From: an uncultured Lachnospiraceae bacterium
Lineage (GTDB): Bacteria > Bacillota > Clostridia > Lachnospirales > Lachnospiraceae
Length of the DNA stretch: 9,849 nucleotides
Assembly (NCBI GenBank): GCA_905236545.1
Contig: CAJOQO010000069.1
Span: forward strand, 1-9,849
Direction: 5' to 3'
Shown here piece after piece: positions 1 to 7,615 of the stretch; positions within the stretch are counted from its first letter, which is position 1, and each line of letters begins with the position of its first letter. A program made the translations under genes and the position numbers. The notes below the pieces were generated by a model. The model was given only the letters and a program-made list of their open reading frames with translations, searched no databases and had not been told where the DNA came from.

Positions 1-15
1 ACATCACAAGGACGG

Positions 16-44
16 ATTATACCGTACCGTTTCCCCGAAATCAA
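16..44 (-). promoter_or_regulatory. Sigma-A-type promoter reading left out of the window
   Basis: On the minus strand a -35 box TTGATT (39-44, four of six consensus bases) is followed after exactly 17 bp by a perfect TATAAT (16-21). Transcription would begin near position 9 and run off the left edge, so the gene it serves is not visible. It lies about 107 bp past the sirtuin stop codon, so a new transcription unit probably begins here. The -35 box sits in the loop of a small inverted repeat, TCCCC/GGGGA (32-36 and 45-49), which could be an operator; that part is inference. Confidence 0.6.
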
Positions 45-151
45 GGGGACATTCTGCCTAATTTTTCCCTTGCGGCAGGGCATTTCCAGGGACACATAAT
101 CTTGTGAGGCACCGGTGCAGTACCAGTATGAGTGCGCCTTTCCGGCGATCC

Positions 152-883
152 TCAGCTCACACGGATCTGAGAGAAGACTTCCCCGATCGGATCGGTGATC
201 ACCAGATCCGCGCCGGCATCCCGCGCTGTCGCTCCCTTGTTGATCAGCACCAGCCTGCTCCCTCTGAAGTAATCGATCAGGCCGGCCGCCGGGTAGACGA
301 CAAGGCTCGTTCCGCCGATGATCAGCACATCCGCGCTGCGGATGTAGGAGACTGACTTACTCATGATATTGTTGTCCAGTCCTTCCTCGTACAGCACAAC
401 ATCCGGCTTCACCATCCCGCCGCATTTCGCGCATTTCGGAACGCTGTCTGAGTTCTTCACATACTCCGCGTCATAGAATTCTCCGCACCTGGTGCAATAA
501 TTGCGCAGCACCGACCCGTGCAGCTCCATCACCTCACGGCTTCCCGCCTTCTGATGCAGGCCGTCGATATTCTGCGTGATCACCGCCTTCAGCTTTCCGG
601 CCTTCTCCAGCTCTGCGAGCTTCCGATGCGCCGCGTTCGGCTGCGCGTCCAGCGCCAGCATCTTATCCTTATAGAAGCGGTAAAACTCCTCCGGCTTCCT
701 CATAAAGAAGGAGTGACTGATAATCGTCTCCGGCGGATACTTATACTTCATATGATAAAGGCCATCCTGGCTCCGGAAGTCCGGAATCCCGCTTTCGGTC
801 GAAACACCCGCCCCTCCGAAGAAAACAATATTATCGCTTCCATCTATGATCTCCTGCAGCTGTCTGATCTTGTCCATATCCAT
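152..883 (-). CDS. Sir2-family NAD-dependent protein deacylase (sirtuin)
   Basis: This 243-residue cytoplasmic enzyme should remove acetyl or related acyl groups from lysines, consuming NAD+ and releasing nicotinamide and O-acyl-ADP-ribose. The NAD-binding GAGVSTESGIPDFRS lies at residues 24-38, TQNIDGLH at 103-110, the catalytic base His122 in ELHGS, a zinc ribbon at Cys130/Cys133 and Cys151/Cys154, and the second nucleotide-binding segment GTSLVVYPAA at 191-200. Length and motif order are normal for a bacterial sirtuin, and all key residues are present. An ATG 33 bp upstream is in frame, but AGGAGG (891-896) stands 7 nt before the ATG ending at 883, which decides the start. The gene follows srtB after 140 bp on the same strand. 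Its substrates cannot be read from the sequence. Similar genes are often called cobB; that exact orthology is not shown here. Confidence 0.95.
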   Translation of the reverse strand: MDMDKIRQLQEIIDGSDNIVFFGGAGVSTESGIPDFRSQDGLYHMKYKYPPETIISHSFFMRKPEEFYRFYKDKMLALDAQPNAAHRKLAELEKAGKLKAVITQNIDGLHQKAGSREVMELHGSVLRNYCTRCGEFYDAEYVKNSDSVPKCAKCGGMVKPDVVLYEEGLDNNIMSKSVSYIRSADVLIIGGTSLVVYPAAGLIDYFRGSRLVLINKGATARDAGADLVITDPIGEVFSQIRVS

Positions 884-988
884 TGCGAAACCTCCTCTCA
901 CCTGTGAATCCGCCATTAACCTGTTCCGGTTCCTTTTTCCCCTGCGTCCTTCTGCCTTCTTTTCGTGATTCTGACAGACGTTCCCTCC

Positions 989-1005
989 CTTTCTGTCACA
1001 GAAAG
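989..1005 (-). other. Hairpin downstream of srtB
   Basis: A perfect 7-bp stem (CTTTCTG/CAGAAAG) with a 3-nt loop lies 18 nt beyond the sortase stop codon. It is followed on the minus strand by GGGAGGG rather than a U-tract, so it is not a canonical intrinsic terminator. It might slow 3' decay or weakly terminate. CATAAT lies directly upstream of it but has no matching -35 box. Confidence 0.3.
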
Positions 1006-1023
1006 ATTATGCGTCCTTTCCGG

Positions 1024-2172
1024 TCAGTCCACCGCGATATACACCTGCACCAGGACGCCCTGGACGATCCTGCGGGTTGCGTCATTGCCCGTACAGGTCG
1101 ACAGCGTCACGATCCTGTCATCCGTGGTCACCTTCACGTCTCCGCAGTCAATTTCACTTGACGCGATGGACTTGTCGATAAACTTCTGATAATCATCCTT
1201 TGAAAAACGGGTGATATAGGGATCGCCGATCTTGCTGACCACGGAGCTCGAGAAGATCCGGTACTGGTAGATAAAGTCCTTTGTAAAGATCCAGAAGTAC
1301 GGATTCTTGTCAAGCGTCTCCTGTTCGCTGAACTTTTTCAGCTGGCCGAACATGGAGCCGTTCTTCATGTTATGCCCGTAGATAATCGTGTTCTGATCCG
1401 TAAAATGCGGCGAATTGGCGCAGTTTTCAAAGATGCAGCCCGCAAAATTATCCACCTTCTTGAACGTCCGGTGAAGATAATAGTCATTGTCCTTCGCCTG
1501 TGTCACAGGATAAGAAACATTGACCGCACCCACACGGATCCATCCGATCACCTCAGGATTCACCCTCTGGAGCTGTGCAAAATCAACCGGATTCACCAGC
1601 TTCGGCAGGCTCTTCGTCTCTCCGTTCTCGAGCGTGCTCTCCCGATGCGTACCGTCCAGAACGGACGTCAGCCTGGCAGGATCCTCCAGCTTCGCGACAT
1701 CCGTCAGGGCACCCTCCTGCGACGCGGAGGAAGCTCCGGGGCGGGAACCGGCAGTCCCTTGTGAACCGTCCGCTGCCCCTGTTCCGGCAGGCCCCTGCGC
1801 TCCGTCTCCTGTTCCGGCAGATCCCTGCGCTCCGTCTCCTGTTCCGGCAGATCCCTGTGTCCCGTCTCCTGCTCCGGCAGATCCCTGTGTCCCGCCGCCC
1901 GGCGCGGCTCCATCAGAGCCATGCGCCCCGCCGGTCTTCTCCGTCCCCGCGCCGGTGCCATCCTTTGCGGGAGACTTCTTTACAAATTCATCATTCAGCT
2001 CGCTGTATTCATCACTGCCCTGTTTATAGTCCAGATAGAATCTGAACAGCTTCCATCCTGAAAAGGCAAAGACGCCGATCGCCACCACCAGCAGCAGCGT
2101 GATGATAAATGACCCGCGCGAACTGCCTTCACGGCTTCTCCCCTTCCTGAAGGCTTCCCCTTTTCTCTTCAT
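1024..2172 (-). CDS. srtB: Class B sortase with long repeat-built linker
   Basis: This membrane-anchored cysteine transpeptidase should cleave a sorting signal and join a surface protein to peptidoglycan or to another acceptor. The 382-residue protein has a basic N-terminus, one membrane segment at about 21-43, a Gly/Ala/Ser/Thr linker at about 70-155, and the sortase domain from about 190 to the end. Catalytic His267 lies in IIYGHNM, Cys360 in TLSTC and Arg368 in RRIV, the arrangement of class B sortases. Most SrtB proteins are about 230-260 residues, and the linker accounts for the excess. A longer frame opens upstream, but AGGAAGGGG just before the ATG at 2170-2172, followed by a basic-then-hydrophobic N-terminus, supports this start. 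No sorting-signal substrate is visible in the window; SrtB partners are often encoded nearby, so the substrate may lie outside it. It is 170 bp downstream of asnS. Confidence 0.93.
   Translation of the reverse strand: MKRKGEAFRKGRSREGSSRGSFIITLLLVVAIGVFAFSGWKLFRFYLDYKQGSDEYSELNDEFVKKSPAKDGTGAGTEKTGGAHGSDGAAPGGGTQGSAGAGDGTQGSAGTGDGAQGSAGTGDGAQGPAGTGAADGSQGTAGSRPGASSASQEGALTDVAKLEDPARLTSVLDGTHRESTLENGETKSLPKLVNPVDFAQLQRVNPEVIGWIRVGAVNVSYPVTQAKDNDYYLHRTFKKVDNFAGCIFENCANSPHFTDQNTIIYGHNMKNGSMFGQLKKFSEQETLDKNPYFWIFTKDFIYQYRIFSSSVVSKIGDPYITRFSKDDYQKFIDKSIASSEIDCGDVKVTTDDRIVTLSTCTGNDATRRIVQGVLVQVYIAVD
1781..1900 (-). repeat. 30-bp tandem repeat inside srtB (four units)
   Basis: Four head-to-tail 30-bp units begin at 1781, 1811, 1841 and 1871, with a decayed fifth just below 1781. 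Each encodes ten residues close to AGTGDGAQGS and together they span about residues 91-130 of the sortase. The period is a whole number of codons, so gain or loss of units would change linker length without breaking the frame. The units differ by only a few bases, which suggests recent duplication. Confidence 0.9.
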
Positions 2173-2297
2173 GTCCCCTTCCTCTCCCTGCAAATCTGCC
2201 GGCAGCCGGGCTGACGCCGTTCGCCAAAGCGCGGTCCTCTTCTGAATCCTGCCCCGGTCACCCCCATCGTCTGCTGCGCGTTGCTTCCATGCACGAT

Positions 2298-2321
2298 GGG
2301 CGATGCAAAACAGCATCGCCC
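2298..2321 (-). other. Hairpin downstream of asnS
   Basis: A perfect 9-bp stem, GGGCGATGC/GCATCGCCC, with a 6-nt loop begins 21 nt past the asnS stop codon. On the minus strand the loop is TGTTTT and the stem is followed by ATCGTGCATGG, so there is no U-tract. It may act as a weak terminator, a processing site or a 3' stabiliser. TAGAAT lies 6 nt upstream, but no -35 box fits it. Confidence 0.4.
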
Positions 2322-2342
2322 AGTATCATTCTACAGAAGTGT

Positions 2343-3740
2343 TCAGATCAGGCTGCCCACGGTTCTCGGATACGGCAGCACGTCCCGGATATTGCTCACA
2401 CCCGTCAGGTACATCACCAGCCGCTCGAAGCCAAGGCCGAAGCCCGCGTGCCGCGTGGTGCCAAACCTGCGGATATCCAGATAATACCGATACTCATCCT
2501 CGCTCATGCCCAGCTCATCGATCCTTGCCTTCAGGACATCAAACCGCTCCTCTCTCTGGGAGCCGCCGATGATCTCGCCGATGCCCGGTACCAGGCAGTC
2601 CGCCGCCGCGACGGTCTTTCCGTCTTCATTCAGCTTCATATAAAAGGCCTTGATCTCGCGCGGATAGTCCGTGACAAAGACCGGGCGCCGGAAGATCTGC
2701 TCCGTCAGATAGCGCTCATGCTCTGTCTGAAGATCGCAGCCCCAGCTGACCTTATAATCAAACTTATCGTTGTTCTCCTCGAGAAGCTTCACCGCCTCCG
2801 TGTAGGTGACACGCCCAAACTCCGAATTCATCACGTGATTCAGGCGATCCAGCAGGCCCTTATCCACAAACTGATTGAAGAAAGCCATCTCCTCCGGCGC
2901 ATTTTCCAGCACATAACGGAAAATGAACTTGAGCATGTCCTCCGCCAGATCCATGTCATCCTCCAGATCCGCAAACGCGATTTCCGGCTCGATCATCCAG
3001 AACTCCGCCGCATGGCGCGTCGTGTTCGAATTCTCCGCGCGGAAAGTCGGTCCAAAGGTATAGACATTCCGGAACGCCTGCGCAAACGGCTCGACATCGA
3101 GCTGGCCGGACACGGTCAGATGGGTCGACTGCCCGAAGAAGTCCTCCGAGAAGTCCACAGCCCCCTCCGCCGTCCTGGGCAGATCCTCAAGATTCAGCGT
3201 AGTCGCGCGGAACATCTCGCCGGCGCCCTCCGCGTCCGTCCCCGTAATGATCGGTGTATGAATGTACACAAAATTTCTCTCCTGGAAGAACTTATGAATC
3301 GCATAAGCCGCCAGCGAACGCACCCGGAAGGTCGCCTGGAACAGATTTGTCCTCGGCCTCAGGTGCGGAACCGTCCTCAGATATTCCACGGTATGCCGCT
3401 TCTTCTGCATCGGATAGTCCGGCGTGGAAGCGCCCTCCAGCTCCACGCGGTCCGCCTGGATCTCAAACGGCTGCTTCGCATCCGGCGTCTCGACCAGCTC
3501 GCCTGTCACGATCACGGCGGAGCCGACATTAAACTTACAGACCGTATCATAATTCTCCAGCCGCTCAGCGGAGATCACCACCTGCAGTGTCTCGAAAAAT
3601 GTGCCATCGTGCAGCACCAGGAATCCGAACGATTTCGAATCACGGATCGAACGGACCCAGCCGCCGACCGTAACCTGCTTCCCGACGTATTCACCACGGT
3701 TTCTGTAGAGTTCCTTCACAGTAACGAATTTCGTGTCCAT
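2343..3740 (-). CDS. asnS: Asparaginyl-tRNA synthetase
   Basis: This cytoplasmic class II synthetase charges tRNA-Asn with asparagine using ATP. The 465-residue protein has the usual length for bacterial AsnRS. An N-terminal OB-fold anticodon-binding domain occupies about residues 1-110. Motif 1 lies around 150-166 (with Pro163), motif 2 around 233-251 starting [11 protein letters not shown], and motif 3 at 433-441 (GFGLGFERL). The segment GGSQREER near 392-399 and the C-terminal PYPRTVGSL favour AsnRS over AspRS. AAGGAG (3753-3758) lies 12 nt before the ATG, a slightly long spacing. It has its own promoter in the preceding gap, so it probably starts a transcription unit. No T-box leader is present, although Firmicute synthetase genes often carry one. 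Confidence 0.98.
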   Translation of the reverse strand: MDTKFVTVKELYRNRGEYVGKQVTVGGWVRSIRDSKSFGFLVLHDGTFFETLQVVISAERLENYDTVCKFNVGSAVIVTGELVETPDAKQPFEIQADRVELEGASTPDYPMQKKRHTVEYLRTVPHLRPRTNLFQATFRVRSLAAYAIHKFFQERNFVYIHTPIITGTDAEGAGEMFRATTLNLEDLPRTAEGAVDFSEDFFGQSTHLTVSGQLDVEPFAQAFRNVYTFGPTFRAENSNTTRHAAEFWMIEPEIAFADLEDDMDLAEDMLKFIFRYVLENAPEEMAFFNQFVDKGLLDRLNHVMNSEFGRVTYTEAVKLLEENNDKFDYKVSWGCDLQTEHERYLTEQIFRRPVFVTDYPREIKAFYMKLNEDGKTVAAADCLVPGIGEIIGGSQREERFDVLKARIDELGMSEDEYRYYLDIRRFGTTRHAGFGLGFERLVMYLTGVSNIRDVLPYPRTVGSLI

Positions 3741-3799
3741 GGTCTGTTGTATCTCCTTTTTCTCTGTTTATGGCCAACGTTCCCGCGCCGCCTTTTCAT

Positions 3800-3832
3800 G
3801 AAGGAAACACTGAGTGAATCAGTGTTTCCTTC
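3800..3832 (-). other. Perfect 14-bp hairpin at the 5' end of the asnS leader
   Basis: The arms 3800-3813 and 3819-3832 are perfectly complementary (14 bp) around a 5-nt loop. The asnS promoter lies just upstream, so a transcript starting near 3834 would begin with this hairpin. On the minus strand it is followed by ATGAAAAGG, not a U-tract. A 5' stability element fits the position best. It could also serve as an end structure for readthrough from the 823-residue gene, whose stop codon is 49 nt upstream. Confidence 0.6.
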
Positions 3833-3840
3833 GTTACAGC

Positions 3841-3869
3841 ATTATATCAGGATTCCCTCCGACTTTCCA
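3841..3869 (-). promoter_or_regulatory. Promoter for asnS (extended -10)
   Basis: On the minus strand TGATATAAT (3841-3849) is a perfect -10 hexamer with the extended TGn element. A TGGAAA -35 box (3864-3869, four of six) stands 17 bp upstream. The expected start is near 3834, giving a leader of about 94 nt before the asnS ATG. The promoter sits wholly in the gap after the 823-residue gene, so asnS can be expressed independently. Confidence 0.65.
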
Positions 3870-3881
3870 CACTTCCGCCCG

Positions 3882-6353
3882 TCACGCCGCCGTATCCGTA
3901 AAACTGTAGAATTCGTTTCCGGAAGCAAGGAACAGCGCCTCGGAATCCTGCATCCCGTAATAATACCACTCCTCCTCGCCCGGATTCAGCAGAAACGTAT
4001 TGTATTCGTCATACCCGACGATACACTTGACCCCCTCAGACGTCACGGCAAGCACCGGCCGGTCATGCGACACAAAGTACAGGATCTCATCGAGCGTGCA
4101 GCCGGTCAGATCCACCACCTTCCTGCCGAGCCCTTCCTCCAGCGTTTTCACGTCAACCGTGCCCGTCCGCATGACAGCCGGGATATCCTTTTCCTCGATC
4201 TCGTGGTGCGTTTCCTTATCACCGCGGACCCAGATGTAATTCTGCCTGTGATCCACCACGACGCCGAACAGCGCGTCCGCAAGCGTGATCGCGTCATTCG
4301 CGTAAGTGCACAGCGCATCCAGTCCGCCGGCCGCATAGACATAGTACAGGGGCTCCGGATCCGAATTCCGCGGCATGCTGACCGTCCGCTGGCTGCCGGC
4401 GAGCGTCTTGCTCGAGCCGACCACAGCCTCGCCCTCCTCAAGGGAAACGCCGACGCGCAGCAATACGATCGTCTGCCTGCGGGACGTCATCTTTGTCGCC
4501 AGCCCGAGGCTGACATCCGTATTCGTATCGGAGGAAACGATCTGATCCGGCGAAGCCTCAGCGAACTGTGCCCCGTTCCACGCGACGCGGCGCAGATCCA
4601 GAAGGTTGTCCGACTGCTCCGCGTCTGTCACATAGATCCCGTTCGGCTCATAGACCTTTACGGTGCTGCCGGTGCCGTCCACAAAGGTCAGCCGGTACAT
4701 GGGAAACACGGCATGCCCGCCGTGCTCTGCGGAAACGTCCGCGCTCCTCGCGGTTCCGTAAACCAGATCCTCCTTCATATAAGTCAGAGGACGGAGATAT
4801 TCATTTTCCCCGGCAGTCATCTCATGGATCTGACCGGTCTCAAAATCAATCTGCTCCAGCGTCCGGGACGCGTACATCTCGCCTTCCTTCAGCCACGCAA
4901 AGTACCGCCCGCTTCTGGATCCGCGGCAGCAATCGTTGTGGATCCCCTCCGCCGCGATCCCGACTTCGCCGTCCGGCACAGAGACCTTATACAAAACGCC
5001 GTCCAGCATCGTCCAGACCTCCTTCCGGCTGTCCGTAAGATACAGGCAGTTCTCCAGATCCATCTGTATGCGCTCCGTATTTTCCATGCTCTCCAGAAAG
5101 CACAGCTCCCGGACCAGCGCGCTGCCCGCGTCATAATTGTATACGCCGATGCCGTTGCCGCCCTCGTGCAGGCCGCGGTTCATATAACCGCCCACCGCGA
5201 AGACAACGTCGCCCTGCGTACTGACATTGAGGATGCGGATCGTGTTCTCGCCGAAGAAGTCCCTCTCGTCCATATTCTCCTGCTGCGGAAAACCGAAGAT
5301 CCGTGTGAAAACCTCCGTATCCTTCCGGTAAGTCCACAGGACATTCTGCTGGACAAATGCGATGACGCGTCTCTTTTCATCCGTCATGTATTCGACATCC
5401 TTCTGGGTGATTCCGAGAATGATTCCGGCCTGATCGATCACCTCATTGCTCTCCGGATTGAATACCTGATCGGTCGTCCGGTCAAAATTCAGCAGGAAAA
5501 CGCGGCTGTCGGTAAAGCGAAGCCTGTAATATTCATGGACATTGTAGATCTCCGTGCTCCCGTTTTCGGCTGTCGCGGAGATCCGGTAGTCCAGCGTCAT
5601 CGTCGCGGTATTCGCATTGATCTCCGTCAGCCGCGGCGTCGGTTTATAGAAGATCTGCGGATTCAGGTCCGCCCAGATCAGCTGCTTCACACTGTCATGG
5701 ATATCCATGTGCGCCAGGGTCTGCTCAATATCGGTCGTCTCGTCCGGCTCAACCGCCGCGCCCACCGTGTCCAGATCCGTCTTATTGATGCATTTATCCC
5801 AGAAGCCGGCCGCAAAGTTCAGATAATCCGCGGTGTGAAGGCCGTCCGCCAGAAGCACATGCGTATAGTAATAGATGCCGCGCCCGCCGGTCGTAACCAG
5901 GATCTTCAGGACATACTCCTGGTTCATAAGCATCTTGTTATTCAGCTTCAGCGTGGACGTCACATAGTCGTCCTCCTTCTCGAGGCGGATCACCTTGGTG
6001 TTCTCCAGAGACTGGGTGCCGTCGATCGAAACAACCTCGTAGGAGACCGAGTCAACCGCCGCCCCGAAATTCCGGATGCGGATCGTCACCTCTCTCTGCT
6101 CGGTGAGGGGCGTGATGGAATAGCGCATCTGCGAGACGTCCATCTCACGGTTGTACCCATGCAGACAGTTGAAGCTGATCCCCCCCTGCTGCATATAGAC
6201 AAGGGGGAAGGTGGAATTGGACATGACAAGGGCCGTGTCCGGTGTTGTACGGTTCAAATAGCGACTGGCCGCCATGACCGTGATCACATAGACCGCGGCA
6301 AAGACGACCACTCGAATAACGATATCCCGAAAGAGTCTGAACTGATCGCTCAA
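3882..6353 (-). CDS. Membrane-anchored extracytoplasmic protein with degenerate C39-like C-terminus
   Basis: I do not recognise a named family for this 823-residue protein. Residues 1-8 are followed by a hydrophobic segment at about 9-31, which anchors a large domain outside the membrane. Residues 50-290 look beta-rich. Residues about 320-600 alternate short strands with turns such as DGVLYKVSVPDGE, as in a beta-propeller; this is a visual impression. Residues about 670-823 resemble a C39/papain-like fold: a helix DEILYFV, then RPVLAV, then the strand pair ending CIVGYD (777-782) and LLNPG (788-792). The strand before GYD has no His where C39 peptidases place the catalytic one, and no Cys nucleophile motif is evident upstream, so it is probably not a protease. 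The start is TTG (6351-6353), with AGGAAAGGAAG 9 nt upstream; a later ATG would remove the membrane segment. It follows the transglutaminase-like gene after 75 bp and may share its transcript. Confidence 0.85.
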   Translation of the reverse strand: MSDQFRLFRDIVIRVVVFAAVYVITVMAASRYLNRTTPDTALVMSNSTFPLVYMQQGGISFNCLHGYNREMDVSQMRYSITPLTEQREVTIRIRNFGAAVDSVSYEVVSIDGTQSLENTKVIRLEKEDDYVTSTLKLNNKMLMNQEYVLKILVTTGGRGIYYYTHVLLADGLHTADYLNFAAGFWDKCINKTDLDTVGAAVEPDETTDIEQTLAHMDIHDSVKQLIWADLNPQIFYKPTPRLTEINANTATMTLDYRISATAENGSTEIYNVHEYYRLRFTDSRVFLLNFDRTTDQVFNPESNEVIDQAGIILGITQKDVEYMTDEKRRVIAFVQQNVLWTYRKDTEVFTRIFGFPQQENMDERDFFGENTIRILNVSTQGDVVFAVGGYMNRGLHEGGNGIGVYNYDAGSALVRELCFLESMENTERIQMDLENCLYLTDSRKEVWTMLDGVLYKVSVPDGEVGIAAEGIHNDCCRGSRSGRYFAWLKEGEMYASRTLEQIDFETGQIHEMTAGENEYLRPLTYMKEDLVYGTARSADVSAEHGGHAVFPMYRLTFVDGTGSTVKVYEPNGIYVTDAEQSDNLLDLRRVAWNGAQFAEASPDQIVSSDTNTDVSLGLATKMTSRRQTIVLLRVGVSLEEGEAVVGSSKTLAGSQRTVSMPRNSDPEPLYYVYAAGGLDALCTYANDAITLADALFGVVVDHRQNYIWVRGDKETHHEIEEKDIPAVMRTGTVDVKTLEEGLGRKVVDLTGCTLDEILYFVSHDRPVLAVTSEGVKCIVGYDEYNTFLLNPGEEEWYYYGMQDSEALFLASGNEFYSFTDTAA

Positions 6354-6375
6354 GTGTCTGGGCTTCCTTTCCTCA

Positions 6376-6398
6376 GGGCGGCATGACCATTTCCGCCC
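6376..6398 (-). other. Small hairpin just upstream of the 823-residue gene
   Basis: A 6-bp GC stem, GGGCGG/CCGCCC, with an 11-nt loop lies between the stop codon at 6429 and the ribosome-binding site at 6363-6373. It has no U-tract. It might affect ribosome access or be an RNA-processing site. TATGAT (6407-6412) upstream resembles a -10 box, but no -35 box accompanies it. Confidence 0.3.
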
Positions 6399-6428
6399 AT
6401 TTTACTATCATACTGTAATGACTCCGGT

Positions 6429-7613
6429 TCAGTTCTGCCACTGGATCGTGATAACCCGGAATTCATCGTCGGTGGCGTAGCGGTTATTCCAGGTACTCAC
6501 ACCGTTGAGCTTCATCAGATACTGATCCGCGTCATAGTAGAGCCGGTTTGTAAAGAGCTCATATTTCGCCGTCTCATAAGCTTCCTGGGTTCCGAACTTC
6601 ATGACGATCGCCGGGGAGCCGCTCATGACGGAATCCATCATCGCCTGGTAGATCACATCGCGGTCCCAGTTCTCATAGTACATGCCGTTGATCCGGTAAT
6701 AGTTGTAGCTGTCATCCGTACATGGGGGCAGCGGTACTGTCGTGTCAGGTGTGTGGGTCGTGAGGATCTCCGCATCCGTACAGCACAGATAATTATAGTT
6801 CATGAGCGTTATGCCCGTTCCGTCCTCCACCGTTCCGGCGAAAACCGGGTCTCCCCAGGTAACGTCCACGTGATAATAATTCTCGCCGATCCGGACGATA
6901 TTCCACGCGTGATCCCCTCCGTTATTAATCTTTCCCGTCACATACGTACAGAAATACCCCATCCTGTGACAGATGTACTGAAATGCTTTCGAGTACCCTG
7001 CACAGACGCTCTGGTGGTTGAGGAGCGCGCTCTGGATACACTGATTATCCGGCGCGTCCGCGTTGTATTCTACCGTGTCGATGAGATACTCATAGACAGA
7101 TTTGATTCTGCCATAATCCGACCAGGTCTCGTCCGTCATGCGGATGCATTTGTCCGCAGCCTCCTCCAGCATGGCACGCGTGGTGGGACGCTCGTTCTCG
7201 GGAACCGTCGACTCGATCGTGTAGCCGGCCACCAGGCCGGTGACGGCGTTCGACTGTACCTGCGCGCTCGAACCGATCCAGAACAGCTCCGGATGGTCGG
7301 CCAGCACACAGTAGTACGCCGTCCAGAAATCATCCACATTTACCTTCGCGTAGATCTCTGCCTCATCCTCCCCGGCGGACAGCCGCGAATAAAGCTCCCG
7401 ATAGATCTCATTGTATTTTGACGGAAGGTTGTTGAAATAATACTCCTCCACTCCGCCATTGTCCCACTCGGTGTCACCCTCGTGGTAAAAGGTGTTCTCG
7501 ATCAGCCCCGACCGGACCGCCATCTGCTTCACTGCCGTGTGCGGCACGAGCGCGAACACGATCCCCGAAAACAGCGCGATCGAGAACAGAATTAACAGTG
7601 TTTTTTTTACCAT
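6429..7613 (-). CDS. Exported transglutaminase-like (papain-fold) protein
   Basis: The 394-residue protein begins MVKK followed by a hydrophobic stretch at about 5-22, a signal peptide or membrane anchor. The rest should therefore act outside the membrane. The transglutaminase-like core spans about residues 165-260. Nucleophile Cys204 lies in SVCAGYSKAFQ, His235 in GGDHAWNIV and Asp250 in YYHVDVTWGDP, the triad and spacing typical of bacterial transglutaminase-like proteins. Members of this fold can be proteases, amidases or crosslinkers, so the reaction is not assignable. The C-terminal 130 residues are an unrecognised extension. The start chosen is the ATG at 7611-7613, 2 nt after the preceding gene's TGA, because the hydrophobic segment follows it directly. 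An in-frame ATG at 7626-7628 adds five residues and overlaps the preceding gene. Neither start has a strong ribosome-binding site, suggesting translational coupling. Confidence 0.92.
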   Translation of the reverse strand: MVKKTLLILFSIALFSGIVFALVPHTAVKQMAVRSGLIENTFYHEGDTEWDNGGVEEYYFNNLPSKYNEIYRELYSRLSAGEDEAEIYAKVNVDDFWTAYYCVLADHPELFWIGSSAQVQSNAVTGLVAGYTIESTVPENERPTTRAMLEEAADKCIRMTDETWSDYGRIKSVYEYLIDTVEYNADAPDNQCIQSALLNHQSVCAGYSKAFQYICHRMGYFCTYVTGKINNGGDHAWNIVRIGENYYHVDVTWGDPVFAGTVEDGTGITLMNYNYLCCTDAEILTTHTPDTTVPLPPCTDDSYNYYRINGMYYENWDRDVIYQAMMDSVMSGSPAIVMKFGTQEAYETAKYELFTNRLYYDADQYLMKLNGVSTWNNRYATDDEFRVITIQWQN

Positions 7614-7615
7614 GT

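Noticed and set aside
3800..3832. Canonical intrinsic terminator of the 823-residue gene
   Set aside because: The stem is strong but no U-tract follows, and the asnS promoter lies upstream of it, so efficient termination here would silence asnS.
3741..3881. T-box riboswitch upstream of asnS
   Set aside because: The gap is only 141 bp, holds a promoter and one hairpin, and lacks the conserved T-box sequence and antiterminator.
2289..6386. A 1365-codon open frame on the plus strand
   Set aside because: It runs antisense through asnS, the gap and the 823-residue gene. Its Arg/His/Leu/Ile-rich translation has no recognisable domain, and the minus-strand genes have clear motifs. It is a shadow of GC-biased codons.
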